Assembly: GCA_964396385.1 (NCBI GenBank)
Contig: CAYNFH010000032.1
Location: 1-39,521 of the forward strand
Length of the DNA: 39,521 nucleotides
Direction of reading: 5' to 3'
DNA from: CAYNFH01 sp964396385
GTDB lineage: Bacteria > Armatimonadota > Chthonomonadetes > Chthonomonadales > CAJBBX01
Shown here: positions 23,889 through 32,797 of the stretch, piece by piece
How positions within the stretch are numbered: the first letter of the stretch is position 1
How the letters are laid out: each line of letters begins with the position of its first letter
Notes under the pieces: generated by a model
Database searches by the model: none
What the model was told of the DNA's origin: nothing
The model's input: only the letters and a program-made list of their open reading frames with translations
Position numbers and translations under genes: made by a program

Positions 23889-25127
23889 TCAGTCTGTGCG
23901 GAACTTAGCGATCAAGCTGGATAGCTGCCGCATCACACCGCCCAGCGGACTACTGGCGGCGGAGTTCTTACGGTGCACGGTCTGCTCTCGCACACCGTAG
24001 AGGACAAGGCCTACAGCGGTCGCGTAGACAGGACTGTCTACGGATTCGCCCAGACCCCCTACGCGGGACGGCTTACCCAGTCTTACGGGCATATTTAGCA
24101 TACGCCCCGCGCATTCGAGAGTGCCCTGGAGCTGGGAGCCACCACCGGTGAGCACGAGACCGGCGGGCAGGAGGTTGTGGCACCCGGACTTCATTATCTC
24201 TTTCTGCACAAGCTGGAAAAGCTCCTGCATGCGGGCCTCAATGATTTCTCCAAGCGCTCTCCTGCGCAGCGGGCGCGGCTCGTCCCGGCCGATCTGCCGG
24301 ATAGCGAACCGCTCTTCGTCCCGGATCTCCGATACGCTCGCGGCCCCGTGCTCGATCTTCGCGCGCTCCGCCTCTTCGGTGGTCACCCGCAGGAGCTGCG
24401 CAATGTCATTGGTAACGTGCAGGCCGCCCACCGGCACCACAGCGGAGTAGTATATCTCCCCCTCCTGGTAGATTGCCAGGTCGCTCGTGCCACCGCCGAT
24501 GTCCAGCATGCAGACCCCCAGGGTCCTTTCGGCCGGCAGCAGCACCGCCTCGGCGGTGGCGATCGGCTCCAGCACCAGATCGTCCAGGCCTAGCCCCGCC
24601 TTTGTTACACACTTCTCTACGTTCTGGAGGAACGTATGCGCCCCGGTAACAATATGAGTTTCCACGCCTAGCCGCGTGCCGGACATTCCGATCGGGTGCT
24701 TAATGCCGTTCTGGCCGTCGATGGAGTACGAGCGGGGAATAGCGTGGAGGATTATGCGGTCCGGCGGAATGACGATGACCCGCGATGCTTCCAGCACCCG
24801 GTCCATGTCCTCCTGGTTGATCTCCCGGTCCGGGTGCGTAATGGCGATGACGCCCGGAGCATTGAGCGAGGAGATGTGCTCTCCCGTGACACCTACGTAA
24901 ACCGTATGGATGTCGCGGCCGGACTGCCGGGCCGCCTTGGTGACGGCGTCTTCGATCGCCTTGACGGTGGCGTCGATGTCGACCACGATTCCCCGCTTGA
25001 GCCCGGTGGAGGGGCTGAGGCCGACGCCGCTCACGATGATCTCGCCGTTGTCTCCCATCTCCGCCACCACGCAGCAAATCTTGGTGGTGCCGATGTCGAG
25101 TCCGGCTATCAGATCGTGTCTCGCCAA
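23889..25127 (-). CDS. ftsA: Cell division protein FtsA
   Basis: A 412-residue actin-fold ATPase that ties FtsZ filaments to the membrane. The chosen start is TTG at 25127; GGAG lies just upstream and the translation then opens MARHDLIAGLDIGTTK, the usual FtsA beginning. A second TTG directly before it (25130) is also possible, and a frame open to 25220 has no family match. The phosphate motifs GLDIGTTK and LDIGGGTSDLA, the 1C domain between them, and a C-terminal amphipathic helix (GGVMRQLSSLIAKF) for membrane binding are all seen. A gap of 194 bases with a G/C hairpin separates it from sbp. Confidence 0.95.
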   Translation of the reverse strand: MARHDLIAGLDIGTTKICCVVAEMGDNGEIIVSGVGLSPSTGLKRGIVVDIDATVKAIEDAVTKAARQSGRDIHTVYVGVTGEHISSLNAPGVIAITHPDREINQEDMDRVLEASRVIVIPPDRIILHAIPRSYSIDGQNGIKHPIGMSGTRLGVETHIVTGAHTFLQNVEKCVTKAGLGLDDLVLEPIATAEAVLLPAERTLGVCMLDIGGGTSDLAIYQEGEIYYSAVVPVGGLHVTNDIAQLLRVTTEEAERAKIEHGAASVSEIRDEERFAIRQIGRDEPRPLRRRALGEIIEARMQELFQLVQKEIMKSGCHNLLPAGLVLTGGGSQLQGTLECAGRMLNMPVRLGKPSRVGGLGESVDSPVYATAVGLVLYGVREQTVHRKNSAASSPLGGVMRQLSSLIAKFRTD

Positions 25128-25192
25128 CAATTTCTCCGTGCGGGCACGCTTTGATGAATGGGGTGGCTGTGGTGCGGCCGGGCTATAACAAT

Positions 25193-25214
25193 GGGGCGGG
25201 TAGGGCCCCGCCCC
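25193..25214 (-). other. G/C hairpin in the sbp-ftsA gap
   Basis: GGGGCGGG (25193-25200) and CCCGCCCC (25207-25214) form a perfect 8-bp stem with a 6-base loop. No T-run follows on the minus strand, so it is not a standard terminator. It may affect ftsA expression or mRNA stability. Confidence 0.4.
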
Positions 25215-25321
25215 CCACACAGGTTCACGCCTAGGTGAAGCTTCCCAGGGTATCGGCTTGAGCGCGAAGCGCGCGACGGCCCTCCCGTTATGTGGGCAGG
25301 AGCTCCTTGCTGCAACGACCC

Positions 25322-25714
25322 CTACATGCTGACGGGCTGGGCATCCTTGCGCCTGTTAAGCGCAGCCTTGGTTAGATAGTACCGCCTAATGAGTGAGAGA
25401 TTCAAGAACACGCGGGTGCCGAGCGCCACGACGGCTGCCAGGAAGAGGTCGACGCCGATCTTGTCGCCGAGCCACGCCATGCCCGCCGCGAGCAGCGTAT
25501 TGAGCACAAACCCGCTCACAAAGATGTCGTCCTGGAACCGTCCCTCGATGCCCGCGCGGATGCCGCCGAATACCGTGTCCAGTCCCGCAAGCGTCGCCAA
25601 CGAGAGATACGGCGCATAGGCATTCGCCAGGTCGCCCGGCACCTTGATGACGGTGAAGGCCACCAGCCCGCCGACGAATCCCGCCACAATTCCTAGCAGT
25701 GGAAGCCAGATCAT
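25322..25714 (-). CDS. sbp: Small basic protein (DUF1290)
   Basis: A 130-residue membrane protein of the small-basic-protein family. Several hydrophobic segments are seen (about 4-24, 36-50, 68-82, 88-105), with a basic C-terminal tail (RRYYLTKAALNRRKD). In Gram-positive dcw clusters the gene lies with DUF881 between ftsQ and ftsZ; its role is not established. Its start overlaps the DUF881 stop by four bases. Confidence 0.85.
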   Translation of the reverse strand: MIWLPLLGIVAGFVGGLVAFTVIKVPGDLANAYAPYLSLATLAGLDTVFGGIRAGIEGRFQDDIFVSGFVLNTLLAAGMAWLGDKIGVDLFLAAVVALGTRVFLNLSLIRRYYLTKAALNRRKDAQPVSM

Positions 25715-26493
25715 CGGTTCTTGCTCCCCTCCATCTGCCGGTCGTGCTCGCGCATCAGTTGAGCGAACCGCACCTCGGTGCTGCCGGTGTAGGCCGGCAA
25801 TGTCATGTCGTTTCGTTTCTCAATCTTGGCCATGTCTGGGTCATAGCGGCGGATCCCGTCCAGCGCGCCCAGTGGCATGTTCAGCCCACCGTACAGTGTT
25901 TGAGGGTCGCCGATTGCCTCGATGACGTAGGGCGGAGCGAGCGGGACGCTGTTCACCTGGATCGTGGGACCCACGCAGCGGATGGCCGTTCGGGCGACGA
26001 CCCGCTGGTCGTTAATGGCGATGGCTTCTGCGCCGGACTGGCCCAGTTCATTCACCACCATCTGCAGGTCAGAATCGTGTACGATGCCCGTGAGCGCGTC
26101 GAGCGTCCGGGCCGACGGCGCCTTCTTCTTGCTGTCCTGGAGCGTGACCACGACTCCTGGACCGTGGACGGGCGTAAGCCCCGCCAGCACCTTCGCCTTC
26201 TGCAGGTCGTCGTTCAGGGCTTTCGTCTGGCCTGTGTTCTTCCCCATCGTGGTCTCAAGGTCAGACACCTGGCTTCGAAGCCGCTCGATCTCCTGATCGC
26301 GCTGCCGGAGCACATCGGTCCGCACTGCAGGCGGTGCCGCGCCAGACATCCCGATGCGGACGGGCCCCCCCGCCCGGCTGATCTTCCGCACCGTCTGTAG
26401 CGAGCTGGCGAGCAACAGCCCCAAAATGAAACAGAGGCCCGTCACCTGCCACACCCATGGCTGGTTCCGATGCCCCGAGGCAAACACGTTCAT
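25711..26493 (-). CDS. DUF881 family protein
   Basis: A 260-residue single-pass membrane protein. A membrane segment (about 14-33, VWQVTGLCFILGLLLASSLQ) is followed by a coiled coil (about 60-95). The DUF881 domain is then seen with LAGLTPVHGPGVVVTLQDS, IVHDSDLQMVVNELGQSGAEAIAIND and PPYVIEAIGDPQTL. DUF881 proteins sit next to sbp in division clusters and probably face outside; the function is not known. It is translationally coupled to sbp by the four-base overlap. Confidence 0.85.
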   Translation of the reverse strand: MNVFASGHRNQPWVWQVTGLCFILGLLLASSLQTVRKISRAGGPVRIGMSGAAPPAVRTDVLRQRDQEIERLRSQVSDLETTMGKNTGQTKALNDDLQKAKVLAGLTPVHGPGVVVTLQDSKKKAPSARTLDALTGIVHDSDLQMVVNELGQSGAEAIAINDQRVVARTAIRCVGPTIQVNSVPLAPPYVIEAIGDPQTLYGGLNMPLGALDGIRRYDPDMAKIEKRNDMTLPAYTGSTEVRFAQLMREHDRQMEGSKNR

Positions 26494-26544
26494 GGAATTG
26501 GACCGTCTGGCTTCCTGCTGTCGGGATCCCGGCGCGGCCGGCAG

Positions 26545-27504
26545 TTAGCGGCGCTCGCGCCGAGGTTTCTGCTCGGTCGAATGCTCGTCGTCCGTCTTCT
26601 TCTGCTCAGGCTTCTCCGCGCCTGAGCCGCGGGGCGTACATGCGGGGGCTTCGGGGCACCGCAGGTCGATAGCCTCTACCTCCGAAGCGATATTAGGAGC
26701 CTCGTCGTAGATGCGCTGCGCCAGGCGAAACTTGGCATCTAGCTGCTCGCCCTGGCCAAGCCGAAGCACAACGCCGTCACGCATATTTAAACACACATCG
26801 CCCCCGTGGTCAACCTCGATTTTGTCTACGGGCGGGGTCTTGACGCGCTTGGACCAGCGGAGCGCTGCGATGCCCGCGGAGGCTATGCCGTCTGCAATGC
26901 GCTTCCCGGGCCGGACATCCACGGGACCATCCACCTCCACGCGCGGAAGCGCCAGCCCCGCGGGCGCTGAACGGATGGGAGTGCCCGCATTGTCCACCTC
27001 CCACTGCTGCTCTCCCGCCACCAGCACACACTCCGGGCGACGCGGAACGATCGAGATGACAAGTGTGCCGGGCGGGCGCCTCCCAATGCGGGCCTCCGCC
27101 ACGGCCGGAACGCGCTCGATGGCGTGTGCCAGGGCGCGAGCGGGCGCGCGGATGAGGTTCGTGCGCGGCGGAACGTCGCACTGGGTTAGCACGGCGGCGG
27201 CCTCCAGCGGCTCCAGCCCTGAGAGTCCCTCCACCCGGACCGTCCGGATATAGAGCCAGGGCGAGGTCAGCAGCGCGCCCGCGAAGGTGCCCGCTACCAC
27301 CGCCCCGAATAGCCAGAGAAGCCGCCGCCGCACCTCACGTGGGTTCATGCGCCGGACCACTCGCCGCGTGGCGGGCTTTTGCCGTGCCTTGTAGCCTACC
27401 GGCTCCGAACGGGGCCGTACCCCTTTCGCAACTGTCTTGACGCGGACGGTCCTTACCGGCGACTTCCGCGCAGGGACTGGTGGCTCGTCACCTCTCACCG
27501 ACAT
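26545..27504 (-). CDS. ftsQ: Cell division protein FtsQ/DivIB
   Basis: A 319-residue bitopic division protein. A long basic cytoplasmic tail (1-60) precedes one membrane segment (about 62-81). A POTRA domain follows at about 86-155 (IRTVRVEGLSGLEPLEAAAVL), then the beta domain. FtsQ joins FtsL and FtsB-type proteins in the complex that activates septal wall synthesis. The C-terminus is charged and rich in Lys/Glu. The start overlaps the murC stop by 10 bases. The murB gene, often found between these two, is absent. Confidence 0.88.
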   Translation of the reverse strand: MSVRGDEPPVPARKSPVRTVRVKTVAKGVRPRSEPVGYKARQKPATRRVVRRMNPREVRRRLLWLFGAVVAGTFAGALLTSPWLYIRTVRVEGLSGLEPLEAAAVLTQCDVPPRTNLIRAPARALAHAIERVPAVAEARIGRRPPGTLVISIVPRRPECVLVAGEQQWEVDNAGTPIRSAPAGLALPRVEVDGPVDVRPGKRIADGIASAGIAALRWSKRVKTPPVDKIEVDHGGDVCLNMRDGVVLRLGQGEQLDAKFRLAQRIYDEAPNIASEVEAIDLRCPEAPACTPRGSGAEKPEQKKTDDEHSTEQKPRRERR

Positions 27505-28937
27505 GCGGGCTCACACTCCTCGAGGTAATTCTCGGCCGCGGTGCGGATGTTTCCGGCGCCGAGCGTGATGACTACGTCGCCGGACCTGGCAACACACCGC
27601 AGCGCGTCGGTAACGTCGGACAGCTTGGATTGGAACATGGCGGACCTGTCGGGAGCCACCCGGGCCAGCTCCCGCACAATGTCCGCCGCTCGGACGCCGG
27701 GAATGGGATCCTCCCGCGCCGCGTAGATGTCCGCGACCACGATGACATCCGCCTCGCCGAGCGCCTCGGCGAACTCCGGCAGGAAGTCTCGCGTGCGGCT
27801 ATAGAGGTGCGGCTGGAAGGCGGCTATCAGGCGCTTACCCGGATATGCAGAGCGGGCGGCAGCCAGCGTCGTACGGATCTCAGTTGGATGGTGAGCATAG
27901 TCGTCTATCACCTCTACCCCGTCTCGCTCCCCCAGCCGCTCGAAGCGGCGCTCCGTCCCTCGGAAGCTCGTCAGTGCCCGCGCGATCACTTCCGGAGCGG
28001 CACCAATCTCCAGCCCTACCGCCGCCGCGGCAACGGCATCCAGGAGTTTATGCCTCCCCGCATCATGGAGCTCAATTTCGGCCAACGAACGTGGTTCCCC
28101 ATCCTGCTCGATGCGGACCAGCGTAAAGCGCTGCGGCACCCCGTCATCCCGCACGTTCTCCGCGCGCACCACGCCGGACTCAATCCCGTATTCCACTGCG
28201 CGAAGATCGGTCTGGGCGAGTCCATCTCTTAGCCTGCGAACGCCCGGATCATCAGTACACCAGATGACCGTTCCGCCCGCGGAGATCTTGGACAGGAACT
28301 GTTCGAAGCTCCGAAAGACGTTCTCTTCCGTGCCGAAGTAGTCCAGGTGGTCCGCCTCTACATTCGTGACGACTGCGATATCCGGCGCAAGTGAGAGGAA
28401 GGAATCGTACGCCTCACACGCCTCCGTGAGGAAGGCCTCCCCCTTCCCAACCCGCACGTTGCCGCCAATGGCCGGATACTCGCCCCCTACCAGGATGCTG
28501 GGATCGAGTCCCGCCTCCAGCAGGATGGCCGCGGTCATCGCGGTCGTAGTGGTCTTGCCGTGGGTGCCGGTGATGGCTATGCGCGGCCCGCCGTGTTCCG
28601 CCATCACCCGTCCGAGCAGCTCCGCGCGGGAGAGGACCGGCAGCCCTGCCTCGCGGGCGGCGCCTAGCTCCGGATTGTCCTCGTGGATGGCGGCGGTCGC
28701 CACTATCAGCGCCGGTTGCTCCCGGGCGATGTTCTCGGCCTCCTGCCGGCGATATATCCGCGCCCCTATGGCCTCCAGCCGGCGTGTCGCCGCGTTCTCA
28801 TGGGGATCTGACCCGGAGATCTTCACTCCCCGCGCAAGCAGCACGTGCGCCAGCCCGCTCATGCCAACCCCGCCGATGCCAATAAAGTGGACGTGGGAGA
28901 GACGGTCAGTGGTTGATGGTTGATGGTTCATGTTCAT
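27495..28937 (-). CDS. murC: UDP-N-acetylmuramate-L-alanine ligase
   Basis: A 480-residue Mur ligase that adds L-Ala to UDP-MurNAc, using ATP. The nucleotide-binding entry HFIGIGGVGMSGLAHVL, the ATP loop GTHGKTTTT, and the EACEAYDSFL and DDYAHHPTEI motifs identify MurC. The ATG at 28937 is preferred; another ATG lies two codons later and a TTG at 28967 opens a slightly longer frame. None has a close ribosome site. A 185-base gap separates it from murG and contains a dispersed repeat (29003-29047), which is odd in an otherwise tight operon. Confidence 0.95.
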   Translation of the reverse strand: MNMNHQPSTTDRLSHVHFIGIGGVGMSGLAHVLLARGVKISGSDPHENAATRRLEAIGARIYRRQEAENIAREQPALIVATAAIHEDNPELGAAREAGLPVLSRAELLGRVMAEHGGPRIAITGTHGKTTTTAMTAAILLEAGLDPSILVGGEYPAIGGNVRVGKGEAFLTEACEAYDSFLSLAPDIAVVTNVEADHLDYFGTEENVFRSFEQFLSKISAGGTVIWCTDDPGVRRLRDGLAQTDLRAVEYGIESGVVRAENVRDDGVPQRFTLVRIEQDGEPRSLAEIELHDAGRHKLLDAVAAAAVGLEIGAAPEVIARALTSFRGTERRFERLGERDGVEVIDDYAHHPTEIRTTLAAARSAYPGKRLIAAFQPHLYSRTRDFLPEFAEALGEADVIVVADIYAAREDPIPGVRAADIVRELARVAPDRSAMFQSKLSDVTDALRCVARSGDVVITLGAGNIRTAAENYLEECEPACR

Positions 28938-29002
28938 GAAACCGACTTGCGTACTCCGCCCCTGCAACTAGAGGCACACAGCGACAGTGTCATCCCGAGC
29001 AC

Positions 29003-29047
29003 GGGTGAGCCGCGCTTTGGCCGCGATAGCGGACAGCGGCGAGGGCC
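29003..29047. repeat. 45-bp dispersed repeat, copy 1 (murG-murC gap)
   Basis: It matches 39477-39521 at 42 of 45 positions, in the same orientation. It begins GGGTGAGCCGCG and ends GCGGCGAGGGCC. It lies inside the dcw operon between murG and murC. Confidence 0.7.
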
Positions 29048-29122
29048 GGCCCCTGGGGAGGGATCTGCTTTACGGCTCGAACACGTACTCTGTAACTACG
29101 AAGTGCCGGTCGGACCGGCCCG

Positions 29123-30223
29123 TCATCCCGCGCATTCCCGCGCCAGCTCCGCTACGTGCCGCGCCGCTTCCGGCCTCCCCAGAGCACGCCCCGCCGCGGC
29201 CATCGCCTCCCGTCGCGCCTCGTCCCCGCGCAGCGCCTGCACCTGCTCCGCGAGCCGCTCCGGGGTCAGCTCCGGCTGCCGCAGATGGATCCCCGCTCCT
29301 GCCCGCTCTACCGCTCTTGCGTTGGCCGTCTGGTGGTCCGCGTACGCCGTCGGCAGAGGGACCATCAGGGCCGGGACGCCGTTCGCTGTGATTTCCGCCA
29401 GCGTCGAGATGCCGCACCGGCAGACCACCAGGTCCGCCGCCCGGTAAGCCAGCGGCATCTGCTCGCCCGAGATATACGGCCGCGGCAGATAATTGATGCG
29501 CGAAAGGTCCGTACGTTCCGCCACCTTCAATGCCTCCTCATGGTTCCGCGGGCCAGTCTGGTGCAGGACCTGGACGGGCCCATCCAGTAACGACGCCATG
29601 CCGATTGCCAGCTCGTTCAGCCGCTGCGCCCCCTGGCTCCCGCCGACCACCAGGACGGTAAACTGGTCGGGCGACATGCCGAGCAACACGCGCGCCTCTT
29701 CCGGGCAGATTCGGCTGACGATGTCCGGCCGCAGCGGCACCCCTGTCTGCACTGTCTTCGCCCCCGGCAAACGCTCCGCCGTCTCCGCGAACCAGATGCA
29801 GACGCGGCTCGCCCGTCGCGAGAGCCAGCGATTGGTGCGGCCCGGGACGGCGTCACAGGCCTGGATGATCAGCGGCCGGCCCTGCCGCGTGGCCGCAATG
29901 GAGGTAGCCGCCGCCACGTATCCGCCCGTACCGATCACCACGTCCGCTCCGAAGCTCTTCAAGAGCGCTCCGGCCTCCCGATACCCCTTCCACAGCTCGA
30001 GAAGTACACCCACTGTGGAGGGCGACACCAGTTTCCGTAGCTTGCGAGACCGGACCGCCTCAAACCGGATTCCGGTCTGCGGCACAATATCCACCTCCGG
30101 CCCTCTCTCCCCGCCGATGTACAGCAGCTCTGTCGAGAGGACCTCCCGCCGGAGCGCCTCCGCCACCGCGAGCGCGGGATAGATGTGTCCCCCGGTCCCG
30201 CCGCCGGTGATGGCAACCTTCAT
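29123..30223 (-). CDS. murG: Undecaprenyl-PP-MurNAc-pentapeptide GlcNAc transferase
   Basis: A 366-residue GT-B glycosyltransferase that turns lipid I into lipid II at the inner face of the membrane. GGGTGGHIYPALAVAEAL opens the N-terminal fold. VVGGSQGAQRLNEL and the UDP-GlcNAc-binding stretch DLVVCRCGISTLAEI with PTAYADHQTANA mark the C-terminal fold. The length is normal. The start overlaps the ftsW stop by four bases. Confidence 0.96.
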   Translation of the reverse strand: MKVAITGGGTGGHIYPALAVAEALRREVLSTELLYIGGERGPEVDIVPQTGIRFEAVRSRKLRKLVSPSTVGVLLELWKGYREAGALLKSFGADVVIGTGGYVAAATSIAATRQGRPLIIQACDAVPGRTNRWLSRRASRVCIWFAETAERLPGAKTVQTGVPLRPDIVSRICPEEARVLLGMSPDQFTVLVVGGSQGAQRLNELAIGMASLLDGPVQVLHQTGPRNHEEALKVAERTDLSRINYLPRPYISGEQMPLAYRAADLVVCRCGISTLAEITANGVPALMVPLPTAYADHQTANARAVERAGAGIHLRQPELTPERLAEQVQALRGDEARREAMAAAGRALGRPEAARHVAELARECAG

Positions 30224-31365
30224 TGCCGTACGGTGTCTCTGCCCGACTCCCGCAGGGGCGCATCCGGATGCTGCGAAACGTTCAGCAGCACCCCGATGGC
30301 CGTGAGCAGAAAGAACAGGGAGGTGCCGCCGTAGCTGATGAAGGGCAGCGGCACACCCGTCGCCGGGATGGAGCCCGTAACCACCGCCACGTTGATGACG
30401 GCCTGCCAGCTAATCATCGCCGCGATACCCGCGGCCAGCATCGCGCCGAACGGGTCCCGCGTCCTTCGCGCGATCACGAAGCCCTGCCGTCCCGCCAGAA
30501 AGAGTAGTCCGACTACAAGTACCGAGCCCCACAGCCCCGTCTCCTCCGCGATGGTCGCGAAGATGAAGTCCGTGTTGGCTTCGGGAAGGTAGAACTTCTC
30601 TCGGCCGGCGCCCAGCCCCACGCCGCGCACGCCCCCGGAACCGACCGCCACCAGCCCCCGCGTGATCTGATACCCCTTGCCGTAGTAGTCCGCTTCCGGG
30701 TTCATGAACGTCTTTAGCCGTCCGGCGCGGAAGCCGTGGCCAAAGAGGCTAACGGCCATAAAGGCGAAGGCGGCGATGCCGCAGACTCCGGCGAGGTGGA
30801 CCTTCTTCGCCCCGGCCACGTATAGCAGCGTCATGCTGGAGAGGAAGATGATGGCCGCGGTACCAAGGTCCGGCTCGCGCTCCACCAGCAGCGCGAATAT
30901 CGCGACGATGGTCAGCGGGACCGCCATGCCGTCCGAGAAGCTCTTGATGTTGTACGCCGCCCGGGACAGCAGCGCGGCCAGGTAGATGATGAGCGCCATT
31001 TTGGCGAACTCGGACGGCTGGACCTGGAAGAGCCCCTTCCCTATCCACCGGGCAGCCCCGTTCTTGCTTATGCCGATGACGGGAGCCCAGACCAGCATCA
31101 GGCTGACTAGCGACGCCACGAGCATCGGCCCGGCGAAGCGCCGCAGCCGCCAGTAGCCGAAGCGAGCCATGGTCAGCATGCCGAGCACTCCCAGTCCTGC
31201 GTAGAGCGCCTGGCGCTTCAGGAAGTAGAACCCGTCATTGCCCATGCCGCGCAGGTCCATGGACCGGGCATAGCTGGCGTCGTAGACGGCGACGACGCCG
31301 ACTACCAGGAGTGCGAGTGTTACGTTGAAGAGCAGATGGTCCGGCGGCTCTCGTCGCCTCTCCAC
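30220..31365 (-). CDS. ftsW: Lipid II polymerase FtsW (SEDS family)
   Basis: About 381 residues from the GTG at 31365, chosen because AAGGTGG ends eight bases before it; the frame is open upstream to 31428 but that overlaps murD. About ten hydrophobic segments are present. SEDS marks include the QPSEFAKMALIIYLA region, LVEREPDLGTAAI and the late SYGGTSLFFLL. FtsW polymerises lipid II into glycan at the septum together with the transpeptidase FtsI, which is encoded in the same operon. The start lies just after the murD stop, whose TAA overlaps the ribosome site. Confidence 0.93.
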   Translation of the reverse strand: MERRREPPDHLLFNVTLALLVVGVVAVYDASYARSMDLRGMGNDGFYFLKRQALYAGLGVLGMLTMARFGYWRLRRFAGPMLVASLVSLMLVWAPVIGISKNGAARWIGKGLFQVQPSEFAKMALIIYLAALLSRAAYNIKSFSDGMAVPLTIVAIFALLVEREPDLGTAAIIFLSSMTLLYVAGAKKVHLAGVCGIAAFAFMAVSLFGHGFRAGRLKTFMNPEADYYGKGYQITRGLVAVGSGGVRGVGLGAGREKFYLPEANTDFIFATIAEETGLWGSVLVVGLLFLAGRQGFVIARRTRDPFGAMLAAGIAAMISWQAVINVAVVTGSIPATGVPLPFISYGGTSLFFLLTAIGVLLNVSQHPDAPLRESGRDTVRQ

Positions 31366-31378
31366 GATGGCTGCCACC

Positions 31379-32767
31379 TTATCGCGCGCCCTCCAACCGG
31401 CGGACCGCCTGCCGGAAGGCCTCTCCACGCGCTTCGAAGTCCGTAAACATGTCGAAGCTTGCGCACGCCGGCGAAAGCATGACAGCGTCGCCGCGTGCCG
31501 CTAGCTGCGTCGCCTTCTCAACCGCCTCCTCCATAGTCGACGCGTGCGTAATCCGGTCGAACCCTGCCGACCTGGCCGCGGCCTCTATTGCGGGGGCCGC
31601 CGTGCCGATGAGCACCGCGTGCTTGGCATAGAGCGCCAGGCCCACGCCGAGCTGCGCGAAGTCCGTGTTCTTGTCGGCGCCGCCCGCGATTACGACCGTC
31701 GGCCGCGCCATGGCTTCCAGCGAGCGCACGCCTGCGTCCACGTTGGTACACATGGAGTTGTTGACGTACTGTATGCCGTTGATCTGCGCCACCGGCTCCA
31801 TCCGGTGGACAACCCCGGTGAAGCGCCGGAGCGCTTCCTCCACGTGCTCCGGCTCGATGCCGAAAGCGATGGCCGCGCCGGAGGCCGCGAGCGCGTTCTC
31901 CACGTTATGGCCACCCGGAATCCGCAGTGCGGAGACCGGACACAGGGTGAACTCCTCCCCGTTCCAGCGAACCGTGATGTTGCCGCTCCGAACGCACGCG
32001 GAGTCATCCTTCAAACAGTTGCCATGGTCGAACCAGAACAGCCGGGAGGGCACGCCGTCTCCTATAGAGCGCGCGGGAGCATTCAGCCGGTTGATTACGG
32101 CAATGTCGTCCGGCTCCTGGGTGGCGAACAGCCGGGCCTTCGCACCGGCGTACTCGGCGAAGCTCTTGTGCCAGTTCATGTGGTCCGGGGTGATGTTGGT
32201 CAGCACGCCCACCTTCGGCCGGAACCGTTCGACCCACATCAATTGGAAGGAGCTGATCTCCGCGACGATCACGTCCTCCGCCTCGGCTTCAGCCGCCGCT
32301 GAGATGAGGGTCTGTTTGATCTCGTCCGCAGCTATGTTACCGGCGATCCACGTTTNNNNNNNNNNGCCGATCAGCATCGTGGTCGTGGTCTTGCCGTTGG
32401 TGCCGGTGACGGCCAGGATGGGCGCGCGGCTGATGCGGTACGCGACCTCGATCTCCGACAGGATCGGGATCCCGCGCTCCCGTGCGAGGGTCAGCAGCGG
32501 CGAGTCGGGGCGTATGCCCGGTGACGGGATCAGCATGTCAGCGCAGTCTAGCGCGACCTCGGCGCTCGCCCCCGGAAGCACCGTTACTCCGAGGCCGCCG
32601 GCTTCTGACAGTCGCGCTCCCAGCGCGTCGGCGCTCTGGGAGTCGCTCAGGGCGACGTCGGCACCCAGCGCCTTCAGCACGGGCGCGGCGGCAAGCCCGG
32701 TGCGGGCCATTCCGGCGATTGCGATTCGCCTGCCCGCGAACTCCGACTTTTCGAGCGTCATCACCAT
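31379..32767 (-). CDS. murD: UDP-N-acetylmuramoylalanine-D-glutamate ligase (contains assembly gap)
   Basis: A Mur ligase that adds D-Glu to UDP-MurNAc-L-Ala. It is about 462 codons as given. The entry fold GRRIAIAGMARTG, the ATP loop GTNGKTTTTMLIG and the central ITPDHMNWH motif are clear. Ten N at 32356-32365 interrupt the helix after the ATP loop. MurD proteins have about nine residues where only four unknown codons fit, so about 15 bases are probably missing and the N count is a placeholder. This is an assembly feature, not a broken gene. The start ATG has GGAG upstream. Confidence 0.93.
   Translation of the reverse strand: MVMTLEKSEFAGRRIAIAGMARTGLAAAPVLKALGADVALSDSQSADALGARLSEAGGLGVTVLPGASAEVALDCADMLIPSPGIRPDSPLLTLARERGIPILSEIEVAYRISRAPILAVTGTNGKTTTTMLIGXXXXTWIAGNIAADEIKQTLISAAAEAEAEDVIVAEISSFQLMWVERFRPKVGVLTNITPDHMNWHKSFAEYAGAKARLFATQEPDDIAVINRLNAPARSIGDGVPSRLFWFDHGNCLKDDSACVRSGNITVRWNGEEFTLCPVSALRIPGGHNVENALAASGAAIAFGIEPEHVEEALRRFTGVVHRMEPVAQINGIQYVNNSMCTNVDAGVRSLEAMARPTVVIAGGADKNTDFAQLGVGLALYAKHAVLIGTAAPAIEAAARSAGFDRITHASTMEEAVEKATQLAARGDAVMLSPACASFDMFTDFEARGEAFRQAVRRLEGAR
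32356..32365. other. Ten-N assembly gap
   Basis: Ten undetermined bases inside murD. The true length is probably nearer 25, judged from the usual spacing between the ATP loop and the next conserved motif of MurD. Confidence 0.9.
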
Positions 32768-32797
32768 TTCCTAGCTCCGTTAGTTCCGTATGCCGCG

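Noticed and set aside
22826..23908. 360-residue open frame antisense to ftsZ
   Set aside because: ftsZ is unambiguous on the other strand; this frame has shadow composition.
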